NCBI RefSeq assembly: GCF_943590815.1
Contig: NZ_CALSBS010000001.1
Coordinates: forward strand, 372,001 to 436,000
DNA length: 64,000 bases
Direction of reading: 5' to 3'
Source: Pseudocitrobacter vendiensis
GTDB taxonomy: Bacteria > Pseudomonadota > Gammaproteobacteria > Enterobacterales > Enterobacteriaceae
Each line of letters begins with the position of its first letter. Positions within the stretch are counted from its first letter, which is position 1. This document shows positions 39,710-50,536 of the stretch, piece after piece. A program made the translations under genes and the position numbers. The notes below the pieces were generated by a model, which ran no database searches, was not told the origin of the DNA, and saw only the letters and a list, made by a program, of their open reading frames with translations.

Positions 39710-41992
39710 TTACATGGACTGAGTGAAGGTACGAGTAATAACGTCCTGCTGCTGTTCTTTAGTCAGGGAGTTAAAACGTACTGCGTAGCCAGATACGCGG
39801 ATGGTCAGCTGCGGATATTTTTCCGGGTTTTCCATCGCGTCGAGCAGCATTTCGCGGTTCATAACGTTAACGTTCAGGTGCTGACCACCTTCGATAGACG
39901 CTTCGTGGTGGAAGTAACCATCCATCAGGCCTGCCAGGTTGGTTTTACGAACGTCGTCGTCTTTACCCAGTGCGTTCGGAACGATAGAGAAGGTGTAAGA
40001 GATACCATCTTTAGCGTAAGCAAACGGCAGTTTTGCAACGGAGGTCAGAGAGGCAACAGCACCTTTCTGGTCACGGCCGTGCATTGGGTTAGCACCTGGT
40101 CCGAACGGAGCGCCTGCGCGACGACCGTCTGGGGTGTTACCGGTTTTCTTACCATACACAACGTTAGAAGTGATGGTCAGAACAGACTGAGTCGGGATAG
40201 CGTTACGATAAGTAGTCAGTTTCTGAATTTTCTTCATGAAACGTTCTACCAGGTCAACAGCCATGTCATCGACGCGAGCATCGTTGTTACCAAACTGCGG
40301 GTATTCGCCTTCGATTTCGAAGTCGATAGCCAGACCGTCTTCGTCACGAATCGGTTTAACTTTCGCATATTTGATTGCAGACAGGGAGTCAGCCGCTACG
40401 GACAGACCCGCGATACCGCAAGCCATGGTACGGATAACGTCACGGTCGTGCAGCGCCATCAGAGAAGCTTCGTAGCTGTATTTGTCATGCATGTAGTGGA
40501 TGACGTTCAGTGCGGTGACGTACTGTTTAGCCAGCCAATCCATGAAGTGATCCATACGGTCGATAACTTCGTCGTAGTTCAGCACATCGCCTTTGATCGG
40601 TTCAGATTTCGGACCAACCTGCATTTTCAGTTTTTCATCAACGCCGCCGTTGATTGCGTACAGCATGGTTTTCGCCAGGTTAGCACGCGCACCGAAGAAC
40701 TGCATTTGTTTACCAACGATCATCGGGCTTACGCAGCAAGCGATAGCATAGTCATCGTTGTTGAAGTCTGGACGCATCAGATCATCGTTCTCATACTGCA
40801 GAGAAGAGGTATCGATGGACACTTTCGCAGCGTATTTTTTGAACGCCAGCGGCAGTTTTTCAGACCACAGGATAGTGATGTTCGGTTCCGGAGACGGGCC
40901 CATGGTGTACAGGGTGTTCAGGAAACGGAAGCTGTTTTTGGTAACCAGAGTACGGCCATCAACGCCCATACCACCGACGGATTCAGTTGCCCAAATCGGG
41001 TCACCGGAGAACAGTTCATCATATTCAGGAGTACGCAGGAAGCGAACCATACGCAGTTTCATGACCAGGTGGTCAATCATTTCCTGAGCTTCTTGTTCAG
41101 TGATTTTGCCTGCTTTCAGGTCACGTTCGATGTAGATATCCAGGAAGCTGGAAGTACGACCGAAGGACATTGCAGCGCCGTTCTGAGATTTAACCGCAGC
41201 CAGGTAGCCGAAGTAAGTCCACTGGATAGCTTCCTGAGCGTTAGTAGCCGGACCAGAGATGTCGTAGCCGTATTTAGCAGCCATCTCTTTGATCTGACCC
41301 AGCGCACGGTGCTGTTCAGAGATTTCTTCACGCAGACGAATAGTCGCTTCCAGGTTCACACCGTTTTCCAGGTCAGACTGGAGAGAAGTGAACTGAGCGA
41401 ATTTGTCTTTCATCAGGAAGTCGATACCGTAAACGGCGATACGACGGTAGTCACCGATGATACGACCACGACCGTAGGCATCCGGCAGACCAGTCAGGAC
41501 GCCAGATTTACGGCAACGCAGGATGTCCGGAGTATAAACGTCGAACACGCCCTGGTTGTGAGTTTTACGGTACTCGGTAAAGATTTTTTTGATCATCGGG
41601 TCCAGTTCGCGATCGTACGCTTTGCAGGAACCTTCGATCATTTTGATGCCGCCAAACGGAATCAGCGCGCGTTTCAGCGGAGCTTCAGTCTGCAGACCAA
41701 CGATTTTTTCCAGCGACTTGTTGATGTAGCCCGCGTCGTGGGAGGTGATGGTAGAAGCAACAGCGGTGTCGAAGTCAACAGGCGCATGAGTGCGGTTTTC
41801 CTGTTTAACACCTTCCATTACTTTGTCCCACAGCTCGGTAGTTGCTTTAGTAGCACCTGCCAGGAAGGACTCGTCACCCTCGTATGGAGTGTAGTTTTTC
41901 TGGATGAAGTCACGTAAGTTGACTTCATTCTGCCAGTCACCTTTAGTAAAACCTTCCCAGGCTGTGGCTAACTTTTCATTAAGCTCGGACAT
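39710..41992 (-). CDS. pflB: Formate acetyltransferase (pyruvate formate-lyase) PflB
   Basis: Glycyl-radical enzyme that converts pyruvate and CoA to acetyl-CoA and formate during fermentation; 760 residues as in E. coli. The active-site cysteine pair is seen in YAIACCVSP (C418-C419 by length), and the radical glycine in the C-terminal VSGYAVRF (G734). Strong codon bias fits its high expression. It starts 56 bp after focA in the same operon; GGTGTTAC lies before the ATG. PflA activates it; FocA exports the formate. Confidence 0.98.
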   Translation of the reverse strand: MSELNEKLATAWEGFTKGDWQNEVNLRDFIQKNYTPYEGDESFLAGATKATTELWDKVMEGVKQENRTHAPVDFDTAVASTITSHDAGYINKSLEKIVGLQTEAPLKRALIPFGGIKMIEGSCKAYDRELDPMIKKIFTEYRKTHNQGVFDVYTPDILRCRKSGVLTGLPDAYGRGRIIGDYRRIAVYGIDFLMKDKFAQFTSLQSDLENGVNLEATIRLREEISEQHRALGQIKEMAAKYGYDISGPATNAQEAIQWTYFGYLAAVKSQNGAAMSFGRTSSFLDIYIERDLKAGKITEQEAQEMIDHLVMKLRMVRFLRTPEYDELFSGDPIWATESVGGMGVDGRTLVTKNSFRFLNTLYTMGPSPEPNITILWSEKLPLAFKKYAAKVSIDTSSLQYENDDLMRPDFNNDDYAIACCVSPMIVGKQMQFFGARANLAKTMLYAINGGVDEKLKMQVGPKSEPIKGDVLNYDEVIDRMDHFMDWLAKQYVTALNVIHYMHDKYSYEASLMALHDRDVIRTMACGIAGLSVAADSLSAIKYAKVKPIRDEDGLAIDFEIEGEYPQFGNNDARVDDMAVDLVERFMKKIQKLTTYRNAIPTQSVLTITSNVVYGKKTGNTPDGRRAGAPFGPGANPMHGRDQKGAVASLTSVAKLPFAYAKDGISYTFSIVPNALGKDDDVRKTNLAGLMDGYFHHEASIEGGQHLNVNVMNREMLLDAMENPEKYPQLTIRVSGYAVRFNSLTKEQQQDVITRTFTQSM

Positions 41993-42048
41993 GTAACACC
42001 TACCTTCTTATGTGGATTTTTTATTTACTGCCTGACACAACGCTCACT

Positions 42049-42906
42049 TTAGTGATGGTCGCCTTCACGCAGGTAAATGACCCAGTATGTCAGCCCAACT
42101 AACAGGCCTCCGCCAATGATATTCCCGATAGTCACCGGAATGAGGTTATCAGTGATGAAGTTCATGATAGTCAGGTGAGAAAAACTATCCGGGGTTGAAC
42201 CAACTGCGGTCCAGAACTCCGGGCTTGCAAAGTTGCGAATCACAATCCCCATTGGGATCATAAACATGTTTGCAATACTGTGCTCAAAGCCGCTGGCGAC
42301 GAACATGGCAACCGGAAGAACCATAATCATGGCTTTATCTGTCAGGCTGCGGCCAGAGTAGCTCATCCAGACGGCCAGGCAAACCATCAGGTTAGCCAGG
42401 ATGCCGAGTGCTACGGCTTCGATGAATGTGTGGTGCAGTTTGTGGTCAGCGGTTTGCAGGACGTTCAGGCCCCAGCCACCGTTGGCGGTCATATACTCGC
42501 CGGAAAGCCACATCAGCAGAACAAAGAGCAGACATCCTACCAGGTTACCAACATAGACGTTCAACCAGTTTTTCGCCAGTTGACCCCATGTGATGCGACC
42601 GCTGGCTTTCGCCACTACGATCAGTACCGTGGAGGTGAAGAGGTCGGCCCCGCAAATGACGCAGAGAATCAAGCCCAGTGAGAAGCAGATACCCCCAATC
42701 AGTTTCGCGACGCCAAAAGGCATTCCCGCGGTTCCTGTGGTGGCAGTAATGTAGAAAACAAAAGCAATCGAGATGAACACGCCCGCAGTAATCGCCAGAT
42801 AAAAGGTTTTCAGCGGATGCTTCGTTGCTTTATAGACACCTGCTTCTTCGGCAACTTTGGCCATCGCGGCAGGAACAAGTAGATCAAAAGGGTTGTCAGC
42901 TTTCAC
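42049..42906 (-). CDS. focA: Formate channel FocA
   Basis: Pentameric formate/nitrite-transporter-family channel, 285 residues, six helices per subunit. The N-terminal helix that gates the pore and touches PflB begins KADNPFDLL; the pore histidine lies in GFEHSIANMF. I use the GTG at 42906, the start used in E. coli, with AAAGAGAGAG upstream. An ATG 43 codons earlier would give a non-homologous extension that covers the promoter region. First gene of focA-pflB. Confidence 0.96.
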   Translation of the reverse strand: MKADNPFDLLVPAAMAKVAEEAGVYKATKHPLKTFYLAITAGVFISIAFVFYITATTGTAGMPFGVAKLIGGICFSLGLILCVICGADLFTSTVLIVVAKASGRITWGQLAKNWLNVYVGNLVGCLLFVLLMWLSGEYMTANGGWGLNVLQTADHKLHHTFIEAVALGILANLMVCLAVWMSYSGRSLTDKAMIMVLPVAMFVASGFEHSIANMFMIPMGIVIRNFASPEFWTAVGSTPDSFSHLTIMNFITDNLIPVTIGNIIGGGLLVGLTYWVIYLREGDHH

Positions 42907-42966
42907 ACTAACTCTCTCTTTATTAAGTCGGCGACGAGATACTAACAAAGCATTATAGATGAGAAT

Positions 42967-42980
42967 TTGATGTAGATCAT
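42967..42980. promoter_or_regulatory. FNR site upstream of focA
   Basis: TTGATGTAGATCAT matches TTGAT-N4-ATCAA at 9 of 10 positions, about 61 bp upstream of the focA GTG. FNR activates focA-pflB in E. coli. Confidence 0.75.
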
Positions 42981-43153
42981 ATCTCGCCTGGCTTATAGGC
43001 CCGCAAATCGAATGGTTTTTCATCGAAAGCGGCATAACTTTTTGATTATCAAAATAAAAATAAATTTTAAAGTTTGCAATATCAGTTGATTTATTTCGTC
43101 CCCCTCCCGTTTTGCCAGTTAATTAAAATGGAGTAATGATCATTTAAATTAAC

Positions 43154-43176
43154 ATTATTGGTAAGCTACCAATAAT
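43154..43176. promoter_or_regulatory. Perfect inverted repeat upstream of focA
   Basis: ATTATTGGTA-AGC-TACCAATAAT, two perfect 10-base arms, about 260 bp upstream of the focA start. It could be an operator or a cruciform. The regulator is not known to me. Confidence 0.5.
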
Positions 43177-43231
43177 AGTGTTTACTTGTGCGTAACGTAA
43201 TTATCACATATTAATTTACGGCATTTTAGAA

Positions 43232-43258
43232 ATAAAAAAAGGGCCGTTAAACGGCCCC
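43232..43258 (-). terminator. ycaO terminator-like hairpin lying upstream of focA
   Basis: Stem GGGCCGT-TAA-ACGGCCC (43242-43258). Read leftward it is followed by TTTTTTTATTT, a strong rho-independent terminator for the leftward ycaO transcript, insulating it from focA. Confidence 0.92.
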
Positions 43259-43306
43259 ACAATATAGCGTAGAGTAATCTTTAAACCTACTTATTCTCCG
43301 GTCTTT

Positions 43307-45073
43307 TTAGCCCTGCTTTGACCAAAACGCAGCTTTTGCACACTGCAATTTTTCGTAGGCCGCCAGTAGCGACTGGTGCGCCGGGAAGGCCACCAGATCG
43401 TTGTCAACGGCCTGCAAACCATAGAACGGCGCTTCTCCGCTCAGCGCAGCGCTGGCGGCTTCAACGGCTTCAGCACCGTACATACGAATAAACGCGTTCA
43501 GGTATTGCAGCGGCTGACGTTCTTCTTCCTGAGACAGCAGTAATAAGGTTTGCAGGCAGCGATAATAATTCGCCCGCTCAGCGCTAAAGATGGATGCGTT
43601 GAATTCCATTGTCCATTCGGTCCAGATCAGCGCCTGATCCAGATCGCCACCGGCCAGTGCAAGCATCGCTTTCAATTCACCGACACGCAGCGTATACCAA
43701 CCATTGTCTTTGCCCGTTGCCAGGCCAAGCAGTTCACGCACGCGGGTGAAGTCGTCCAGACCTTCTTCATCAAGCTGCTCTATCAGATTCAGGTACTCTT
43801 CTTTTTCCCACTGACTATTTGGCAGGGTCATAATCGTTTCACGCAGGTGGCTACCCATATTATTGTTTGCCAGCCACAGATCTTCCGCAGGATAGATATC
43901 CGACATTCCCGGCACCAGAATACGGCAGGCGTACACGCCTAAATGCTCGTAATCCGCGATATACACTTCTTTATCCTCCGTGTTGAAGATCGCCATAAGG
44001 GTAGCGAACTCTTCTTCAGTGGTGCCGGAGAAGTTCCAGTCCACAAACGGATAGTCGGCATCCTGCTTAAAGAGATCCCAGGAGATCAAACCGCTGGAAT
44101 CGATAAAGTGAGTTTCCAGGTTGGCATGCTCGGCGACTTCTTCATCATCAAAGGTTGGCGGCGTGAACACGTCCAGATCTTTCAGACCACGGCCCTGAAG
44201 CAGTTCCGTAACGGTACGCTCCAGCGCGACGCCAAAGTCCGGGTGTGCGCCGAAGGAGGCAAAGCAGGTGCCGTTTGCCGGGTTGAATAGCACGACGCAG
44301 ATAACCGGGTATTTCCCCCCTAAAGAGCCGTCGTAAGCGAAGATAGGGAACCCTTCCGCTTCCAGTTTTTCAATAGATGCTACGACGCCAGGATAGCGCG
44401 CCATCACCTCTTTCGGGATTTCCGGCAAGCTGATGCTCTCGGCGATAATGCGGTTTTTAATGTGACGCTCAAATACTTCCGACAAGCCCTGCACGCGCGC
44501 TTCGTTAGCGGTGTTGCCCGCAGACATACCGTTAGAAACGTACAGGTTGCCGACGATATTCATCGGGATATAAATGGTTTCACCGTCAGACTGGCGAGTA
44601 AACGGCAGGCCGCAAACACCACGATCGGTATTGCCCGATTGCAGATCGACCATCAGGCTGCCGGTCAGTTGATCGTCAGGATCGTAGAACGCACGTAGTC
44701 GCGCATCAAGCAGGCCTTCCGGCAGTTCGTCATCTTCCGGAATAGGGAACCATTTTTCATTCGGATAATGCACAAATGGACCGTTAGCGATTTTCTCGCC
44801 CAGCCAGAAATCGGCGAAGAAGTAGTTGGTTGACAGGCGCTCGAAATATTCCCCTAACGCAGACGCCAGCGCGGCTTTTTTGGTTGCGCCTTTCCCGTTG
44901 GTAAAGCACAGCGAGCACGCCTTGTCGCGGATATGTACTGACCAAACATTTGGCACCGGATTCAGCCAGGAGGCCTCTTCGATGTCAAAGCCCAGGTCGA
45001 GCAGTTTTTTCTGGAAGCGAGCGATGGAATCTTCCAGTGCGGCATCTTTGCCGGGGATATAGGTTTGCGTCAT
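43307..45073 (-). CDS. ycaO: YcaO, ATP-dependent cyclodehydratase-family protein (RimO-linked)
   Basis: Founding member of the YcaO superfamily, 588 residues. In E. coli it binds ATP in the new YcaO fold and is implicated in beta-methylthiolation of ribosomal protein S12 with RimO; no azoline substrate is known. The ATP-binding stretch KGATKKAALASALGEYFERLST (about 70-92), ARVQGLSEVFERH and the C-terminal TPR-like region are present. There is no adjacent precursor peptide, dehydrogenase or E1-like partner, so this is the housekeeping member rather than a peptide-natural-product cluster. Confidence 0.95.
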   Translation of the reverse strand: MTQTYIPGKDAALEDSIARFQKKLLDLGFDIEEASWLNPVPNVWSVHIRDKACSLCFTNGKGATKKAALASALGEYFERLSTNYFFADFWLGEKIANGPFVHYPNEKWFPIPEDDELPEGLLDARLRAFYDPDDQLTGSLMVDLQSGNTDRGVCGLPFTRQSDGETIYIPMNIVGNLYVSNGMSAGNTANEARVQGLSEVFERHIKNRIIAESISLPEIPKEVMARYPGVVASIEKLEAEGFPIFAYDGSLGGKYPVICVVLFNPANGTCFASFGAHPDFGVALERTVTELLQGRGLKDLDVFTPPTFDDEEVAEHANLETHFIDSSGLISWDLFKQDADYPFVDWNFSGTTEEEFATLMAIFNTEDKEVYIADYEHLGVYACRILVPGMSDIYPAEDLWLANNNMGSHLRETIMTLPNSQWEKEEYLNLIEQLDEEGLDDFTRVRELLGLATGKDNGWYTLRVGELKAMLALAGGDLDQALIWTEWTMEFNASIFSAERANYYRCLQTLLLLSQEEERQPLQYLNAFIRMYGAEAVEAASAALSGEAPFYGLQAVDNDLVAFPAHQSLLAAYEKLQCAKAAFWSKQG

Positions 45074-45446
45074 GACGGTCTCATTTTTATCGTACGGAAA
45101 GCGCGCAATGATACGGGGTTTGGATTAATGACGCCATATTCATTGAAACTAAGATCGAATCGGGACGGATCGTGACTTCAGAAAGCGAGATGAAGACATG
45201 AATATTCAGTTAGCCACGGAACCTTTTTTTGTGGATGCGCGTAATTTGTTGATTTTTTAGCCTGCGATTATGGGGTGAGAAAAATAGGTTGAAATGATAG
45301 GTATTAGATTTTTTCTTTAAGAAAACAGTCGGATAGAATGGAATGGATTGTGTTCACTGCCGTGCAACCAGCTTACAAAATCCCCATCCCCACAGTGTCT
45401 CCCCGCCTGGTCTATCCTTATCGCAACTCCCCATTCAGGTAATAAA
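45074..45446. other. Divergent intergenic region ycaO / ycaP (373 bp)
   Basis: No convincing gene. It holds both promoters. A 20-codon open frame MNIQLATEPFFVDARNLLIF (45198-45260) has only a weak GAGATGAAG before it and is not claimed as a gene. Confidence 0.5.
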
Positions 45447-46139
45447 ATGAAATCGTTCGATCTACACCGCATGGCGCTGGATAAAGTCCCGCTCGACTTC
45501 CTTGGCGAAGTGGCGCTGCGTTCGCTCTACACCTTTATATTGGTTTTTCTGTTCCTGAAAATCACCGGTCGGCGCGGCGTGCGGCAGATGTCGCTGTTTG
45601 AAGTGCTCATCATCCTGACGCTGGGCTCAGCCGCTGGCGATGTGGCATTTTATGACGATGTGCCGATGCTGCCAGTGCTGGTGGTGTTTATCACGCTGGC
45701 TGCCCTTTATCGGCTGGTGATGTGGCTGATGTCGCGTAGCGAAAAACTGGAAGATTTGCTGGAGGGGAAACCGGTCATTGTCGTGGAAGAGGGCGAGCTG
45801 GCGTGGGAACGTTTGCAATCTGAGAACATGACCGAGTTTGAGTTTTTTATGGAACTGCGGCTGGGCGGCGTTGAGCATCTCGGGCAGGTACGGTTAGCCA
45901 TAATGGAAACCAATGGGCAGATTAGCCTCTACTACTATCCTGATGATGACGTAAAAGCCGGTTTGGTGATTCTCCCGGCGAGCTGCACGTCGCGCTTTAC
46001 GACGATTCCCGAGGCAGCGGATTACGCCTGTGTCCGTTGCAGCGCAATTTTTCACTTTAATGCCGGGGAGCATCAATTATGTCCCCGCTGCGCAAATCCA
46101 GAATGGTCGAAGGCCAGCACCGCAAAACGCATCACCTGA
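45447..46139 (+). CDS. ycaP: YcaP, DUF421 membrane protein
   Basis: A 230-residue inner-membrane protein of the YetF/YcaP family. About three N-terminal helices (27-45, 57-75, 80-98) come before a cytoplasmic domain with the family pattern (LLEGKPVIVVEEGEL) and end in a CxxC-x16-CxxC arrangement (CVRCSAI...CPRCANP) that may bind a metal. I start at ATG 45447, giving the K-12 length; the frame opens 33 codons earlier with no homology. Function unknown. Confidence 0.93.
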   Translation: MKSFDLHRMALDKVPLDFLGEVALRSLYTFILVFLFLKITGRRGVRQMSLFEVLIILTLGSAAGDVAFYDDVPMLPVLVVFITLAALYRLVMWLMSRSEKLEDLLEGKPVIVVEEGELAWERLQSENMTEFEFFMELRLGGVEHLGQVRLAIMETNGQISLYYYPDDDVKAGLVILPASCTSRFTTIPEAADYACVRCSAIFHFNAGEHQLCPRCANPEWSKASTAKRIT

Positions 46140-46328
46140 TAGCGGATTTCTCCATTTTCACTCGTCAATGCGGAAGATTCTGTTGTGTGACGTATGACGC
46201 ATTTTATGACCACTCCGTATTACCCATTGCGGCGCGTGTCACTGAATGATAAAACCGATATCCACAGGAATAACTTATATCCGGGTGAAAACACCCGGGT
46301 AGACAACATTGCAACGTGGTGAGGGGAA

Positions 46329-47417
46329 ATGGCTCAGGTCTTTAATTTCAGTTCGGGTCCGGCAATGCTACCGGCAGATGTCCTTAAACAGGCGCAAAAC
46401 GAATTACGCGACTGGAACGGATTGGGTACATCAGTAATGGAAGTCAGCCACCGTGGGAAAGAGTTTATCCACGTGGCGGAAGAAGCAGAAAAGGATTTTC
46501 GTGACCTGCTCAACATCCCTTCCAACTATAAAGTGTTGTTTTGCCACGGCGGCGGTCGCGGCCAGTTCGCTGGCGTGCCGCTGAACATTCTGGGTGATAA
46601 AACCACCGCAGACTATGTTGACGCGGGTTACTGGGCAGCCAGCGCAGTAAAAGAAGCGAAGAAATACTGCACGCCGAACGTGATTGACGCCAAAATCACC
46701 GTTGACGGCAAGCGTGCCGTGAAGCCGATGAGCGAATGGCAGCTTTCTGACAATGCTGCTTATCTGCACTATTGCCCGAATGAAACCATTGATGGCATCG
46801 CTATCGATGAAACCCCGAATTTCGGTAAAGACGTGGTCGTTGCCGCTGACTTCTCCTCTACCATCCTTTCCCGCCCGATTGATGTCAGCCGTTTTGGTGT
46901 AATTTATGCGGGTGCACAGAAAAATATCGGTCCGGCAGGCCTGACGCTGGTGATTGTGCGTGAAGATCTGCTCGGCAAAGCCAATACCGCTTGCCCGTCG
47001 ATTCTGGATTACTCCGTTCTGAACGAGAATGATTCCATGTTCAACACGCCACCGACCTTCGCCTGGTATCTGGCGGGCCTGGTCTTCAAATGGCTGAAAG
47101 AGCAGGGCGGCGTGGCGGCGATGGATCGCATCAACCAGCAGAAAGCTGAACTGCTGTATGGCGTCATCGACAACAGTGATTTCTATCGTAACGACGTTGC
47201 GGTGTCGAACCGTTCTCGCATGAACATTCCGTTCCAGTTGGCCGATAGCGCACTGGATAAAGTCTTCCTTGAAGAGTCCTTTGCGGCGGGTCTCCATTCG
47301 CTGAAAGGTCACCGCGTTGTGGGCGGGATGCGTGCGTCAATCTATAACGCAATGCCGCTGGCAGGCGTTCAGGCACTGACCGATTTCATGCAAGATTTCG
47401 AACGTCGCCACGGTTAA
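46329..47417 (+). CDS. serC: Phosphoserine/phosphohydroxythreonine aminotransferase SerC
   Basis: PLP enzyme of serine and pyridoxal-phosphate synthesis, 362 residues. The N-terminal FSSGPAMLP, phosphate-binding GGGRGQF and the PLP lysine in YAGAQKNIG (about residue 198) are seen. It heads the serC-aroA operon, joining serine/B6 and shikimate synthesis; in E. coli it is activated by Lrp and repressed by CRP. The ribosome site GTGAGGGGAA is strong. Confidence 0.98.
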   Translation: MAQVFNFSSGPAMLPADVLKQAQNELRDWNGLGTSVMEVSHRGKEFIHVAEEAEKDFRDLLNIPSNYKVLFCHGGGRGQFAGVPLNILGDKTTADYVDAGYWAASAVKEAKKYCTPNVIDAKITVDGKRAVKPMSEWQLSDNAAYLHYCPNETIDGIAIDETPNFGKDVVVAADFSSTILSRPIDVSRFGVIYAGAQKNIGPAGLTLVIVREDLLGKANTACPSILDYSVLNENDSMFNTPPTFAWYLAGLVFKWLKEQGGVAAMDRINQQKAELLYGVIDNSDFYRNDVAVSNRSRMNIPFQLADSALDKVFLEESFAAGLHSLKGHRVVGGMRASIYNAMPLAGVQALTDFMQDFERRHG

Positions 47418-47431
47418 TTTTTCGTTTTCAT

Positions 47432-47459
47432 CCCCCGCAATAGTCGGCGGGGGTTTTTA
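47432..47459 (+). terminator. Attenuating terminator between serC and aroA
   Basis: Stem CCCCCGC / GCGGGGG (47432-47438 with 47447-47453) followed by TTTTTA. In E. coli the same element reduces readthrough into aroA, so aroA gets a fraction of serC transcription. Confidence 0.9.
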
Positions 47460-47484
47460 TTGTCGATTTTGAGAGTTGAGTTTC

Positions 47485-48768
47485 ATGGAATCCCTGACGT
47501 TACAACCCATTGCGCGTGTTGATGGCACTATTAACCTGCCTGGTTCAAAGAGTGTCTCTAACCGCGCCTTGCTGCTGGCGGCTTTGGCACGCGGCACCAC
47601 TGTCCTGACTAACCTGCTGGACAGCGACGATGTTCGCCACATGCTGAATGCACTGAGTGCGCTGGGAATTCAATACACCTTGTCTGCCGATCGCACCCGT
47701 TGTGAAGTCACGGGTAATGCAGGTCCGTTGCAGGCCAATGAATCACTGGAATTATTCCTCGGGAATGCCGGAACGGCGATGCGTCCTCTGGCGGCTGCGC
47801 TTTGTCTGGGTCACAACGATATCGTGCTGACCGGCGAACCGCGCATGAAAGAGCGTCCGATTGGCCACCTGGTTGACGCGCTGCGTCAGGGCGGGGCGCA
47901 AATTACCTATCTTGAGCAGGATAATTATCCACCGCTGCGTTTGCAGGGCGGCTTTAGCGGCGGCAACGTTGAGGTTGACGGTACCGTCTCCAGCCAGTTC
48001 CTGACAGCACTGCTGATGACCGCGCCGCTGGCATCGAATGACACCACCATTACTATCAAAGGCGATCTGGTTTCTAAACCGTATATCGACATCACCCTGC
48101 ATCTGATGAAAACGTTTGGTGTTGAAGTGGAAAATCAACATTATCAGCGCTTTGTCGTGCGTGGCGGTCAGCAGTATCAGTCTCCGGGCCAGTATCTGGT
48201 GGAAGGTGATGCCTCGTCTGCGTCCTATTTCCTGGCAGCGGGCGCTATCCGCGGCGGAACCGTGAAGGTGACCGGGATTGGGCGTAACAGCGTGCAGGGC
48301 GATATCCGCTTTGCCGATGTGCTGGAAAAAATGGGTGCGACAGTTACCTGGGGCGATGACTACATTGCCTGTACCCGTGGTGAACTGAATGCCATTGATA
48401 TGGACATGAACCATATTCCTGATGCGGCGATGACGATTGCCACCGCAGCGCTGTTCGCTAAAGGTACCACCACACTGCGTAACATCTATAACTGGCGCGT
48501 CAAAGAGACTGACCGTCTGTTTGCCATGGCGACAGAGCTGCGCAAAGTCGGCGCAGAAGTGGAAGAGGGTGAAGATTACATTCGCGTTACGCCGCCGACA
48601 AAATTGCAGTTTGCTGAAATTGGCACCTACAACGATCACCGCATGGCGATGTGCTTCTCGCTGGTGGCGTTGTCTGACACGCCAGTGACTATCCTTGATC
48701 CGAAATGTACGGCGAAGACTTTCCCGGACTATTTCGAACAGCTGGCGCGTATTAGTACGCTGGCTTAA
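47485..48768 (+). CDS. aroA: 5-enolpyruvylshikimate-3-phosphate synthase AroA
   Basis: Sixth step of the shikimate pathway; cytoplasmic; the target of glyphosate. 427 residues as in E. coli. Active-site stretches seen: [10 protein letters not shown] (K22, S23), [13 protein letters not shown] (the class I glyphosate-sensitive sequence, with G96 and P101), and YNDHRMAM. The start is ATG 47485; a TTG three codons earlier is rejected. Confidence 0.98.
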   Translation: MESLTLQPIARVDGTINLPGSKSVSNRALLLAALARGTTVLTNLLDSDDVRHMLNALSALGIQYTLSADRTRCEVTGNAGPLQANESLELFLGNAGTAMRPLAAALCLGHNDIVLTGEPRMKERPIGHLVDALRQGGAQITYLEQDNYPPLRLQGGFSGGNVEVDGTVSSQFLTALLMTAPLASNDTTITIKGDLVSKPYIDITLHLMKTFGVEVENQHYQRFVVRGGQQYQSPGQYLVEGDASSASYFLAAGAIRGGTVKVTGIGRNSVQGDIRFADVLEKMGATVTWGDDYIACTRGELNAIDMDMNHIPDAAMTIATAALFAKGTTTLRNIYNWRVKETDRLFAMATELRKVGAEVEEGEDYIRVTPPTKLQFAEIGTYNDHRMAMCFSLVALSDTPVTILDPKCTAKTFPDYFEQLARISTLA

Positions 48769-48784
48769 TTAACATCCTAATTCC

Positions 48785-48815
48785 AAAACGCCGACCTTGT
48801 GTCGGCGTTTTTTTT
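48785..48815 (+). terminator. serC-aroA terminator
   Basis: Stem AAAACGCCGAC / GTCGGCGTTTT with loop CTTGT and a run of eight T. Confidence 0.95.
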
Positions 48816-48910
48816 CGGACTTTCTGCGACTTCTTCATAGTGATAATCTTGATTGCTTTTGTAACATATTGATATTTAGATAAATTATATATAATCAATG
48901 GATGATTCAC

Positions 48911-49678
48911 ATGAAGAATACTAAACTTCTGCTGGCGCTGGCTGTCTCCGCTACGCTGCTCAGTGGATGTCAAAATACTCACGGTATCGACACCAACATG
49001 GCTATCAGTTCAGGTATGTCAGCTTATAAAGCGGCAACGTTGACTGATGCTGATGCCAAAGCCATGGCTAATCAGGGCTGTAAAGAGCTCGACAGCCAGA
49101 ATCAGATGGCTGGCGCATCCAGCAAATACAGCAAACGCCTGGCGAAAATCGCCAAAGCGCTGGGTAATAACATCAACGGTACACCGGTCAACTATAAGGT
49201 TTACATGACCAGCGATGTGAACGCATGGGCGATGGCTAACGGCTGTGTGCGCGTGTACAGCGGCCTGATGGACATGATGAACGACAACGAAATCGAAGGC
49301 GTTCTCGGTCATGAACTGGGTCACGTCGCGCTCGGTCACTCTCTGGCTGAAATGAAAGCGTCTTATGCGGTGGTTGCTGCGCGTGATGCCATCTCTGCAA
49401 CCAGCGGCGTGGCAGCTCAGCTCTCTCGCTCTCAGCTTGGCGATATCGCAGAAGGTGCCATCAATGCGAAATACTCGCGTGATAAAGAGTCTGAAGCCGA
49501 TGACTTCTCTTACGATCTGCTGAAAAAACGCGGTATCAGCACTCAGGGCCTGGTCGGTAGCTTCGACAAACTGGCAAGCCTGGACTCCGGGCACACCAAA
49601 TCGATGTTTGATTCGCACCCGCCTTCAACCGAACGTGCGCAGCATATCCGCGAACGTATCGCCTCTGACAAAAAGTAA
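48911..49678 (+). CDS. ycaL: YcaL, M48-family lipoprotein metalloprotease
   Basis: A 255-residue lipoprotein. Lipobox LLSGC with C20 and Q at +2 predicts anchoring in the outer membrane, facing the periplasm. The catalytic zinc motif HELGH (134-138) and the third ligand region ESEADDF are intact. In E. coli, YcaL degrades stalled LptD at an early stage on the BAM complex; BepA is its better-known relative. I start at ATG 48911; an ATG three codons earlier is possible. Confidence 0.93.
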   Translation: MKNTKLLLALAVSATLLSGCQNTHGIDTNMAISSGMSAYKAATLTDADAKAMANQGCKELDSQNQMAGASSKYSKRLAKIAKALGNNINGTPVNYKVYMTSDVNAWAMANGCVRVYSGLMDMMNDNEIEGVLGHELGHVALGHSLAEMKASYAVVAARDAISATSGVAAQLSRSQLGDIAEGAINAKYSRDKESEADDFSYDLLKKRGISTQGLVGSFDKLASLDSGHTKSMFDSHPPSTERAQHIRERIASDKK

Positions 49679-49852
49679 AACATTGTCATCTTTTGGGCTG
49701 GTCCTGTGCCAGCCCGCTATAATTAGTGTTCACAATTCCTACCATTTTTGGCGTTAATTCCGTAATTCGCAGACAAAGGTAACTGTCAGGCGTAGACATG
49801 CGTATAATGCGCGCGTTTAGGTTCTATACGCCTTGTGTTGAAGGAGATAAAG

Positions 49853-50536
49853 ATGACGGCAGTTGCCCCGGTAATCACAATTGATGGACCAAGCGGTGCG
49901 GGTAAAGGCACCCTGTGTAAAGCGATGGCTGAGGCTTTACAGTGGCATTTATTGGACTCGGGAGCCATCTATCGTGTTCTGGCGCTGGCCGCGTTACATC
50001 ACCACGTCGACGTGACGTCGGAAGATGCGCTGGTTCCGCTGGCCGCTCACCTGGATGTGCGTTTTGTCTCAACGGAAGGCAACCTGGAAGTGATTCTGGA
50101 AGGGGAAGACGTGAGCGGTGAAATCCGCACCCAGGAAGTGGCGAATGCCGCTTCACAAGTGGCGGCTTTTCCTCGCGTTCGCGAAGCGCTTCTGCGTCGT
50201 CAGCGCGCGTTTCGTGAAGCGCCGGGCTTAATCGCCGATGGCCGTGATATGGGTACGGTGGTATTCCCTGATGCGCCAGTAAAAATTTTCCTCGACGCCT
50301 CATCGGAAGAGCGTGCGAATCGCCGCATGCTACAGTTGCAGGAAAAGGGCTTTAGTGTTAACTTTGAACGCCTTTTGGCCGAGATACAGGAACGAGACGA
50401 CCGCGATCGCAACCGCGCCGTGGCGCCGCTGGTTCCGGCTCCTGATGCTTTAGTGTTGGATTCCACCACCTTAAGCATTGAGCAAGTGATTGAAAAAGCG
50501 CTACAATACGCGCGCCAAAAGTTGGCTCTCGCCTAA
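49853..50536 (+). CDS. cmk: Cytidylate kinase
   Basis: Phosphorylates CMP and dCMP; 227 residues. P-loop GPSGAGKGT at 12-20, CMP-binding [22 protein letters not shown], and the lid [14 protein letters not shown] are present. The start ATG 49853 follows GAAGGAGATAAAG. It precedes rpsA by 114 bp; the cmk-rpsA-ihfB order is a conserved gammaproteobacterial unit. Confidence 0.98.
   Translation: MTAVAPVITIDGPSGAGKGTLCKAMAEALQWHLLDSGAIYRVLALAALHHHVDVTSEDALVPLAAHLDVRFVSTEGNLEVILEGEDVSGEIRTQEVANAASQVAAFPRVREALLRRQRAFREAPGLIADGRDMGTVVFPDAPVKIFLDASSEERANRRMLQLQEKGFSVNFERLLAEIQERDDRDRNRAVAPLVPAPDALVLDSTTLSIEQVIEKALQYARQKLALA

Larger units (their letters stand above)
42907..43306. promoter_or_regulatory. 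focA-pflB anaerobic control region (400 bp)
   Basis: No gene. It contains the FNR-like site at 42967-42980, ArcA-like boxes at 43118-43132 (GTTAATTAAAATGGA) and 43147-43156 (reverse GTTAATTT), a perfect 10-base inverted repeat at 43154-43176, and the ycaO-proximal terminator. E. coli uses several stacked promoters here controlled by FNR, ArcA and IHF. Its A/T-rich centre fits IHF bending, but I did not map an IHF site. Confidence 0.7.

Noticed and set aside
39059-41917. A 952-codon open frame on the plus strand opposite pflA and pflB
   Set aside because: It is the antisense of pflB, whose strongly biased codons avoid creating stop codons on the opposite strand. Its product is not protein-like in composition.
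43307-45073. ycaO as part of a thiazole/oxazole-modified peptide cluster
   Set aside because: No precursor peptide, dehydrogenase or E1-like partner nearby; gene order and length match the housekeeping enteric ycaO.
45198-45260. A 20-codon small open frame upstream of ycaP
   Set aside because: Weak ribosome site and nothing to support translation; could be checked by ribosome profiling.
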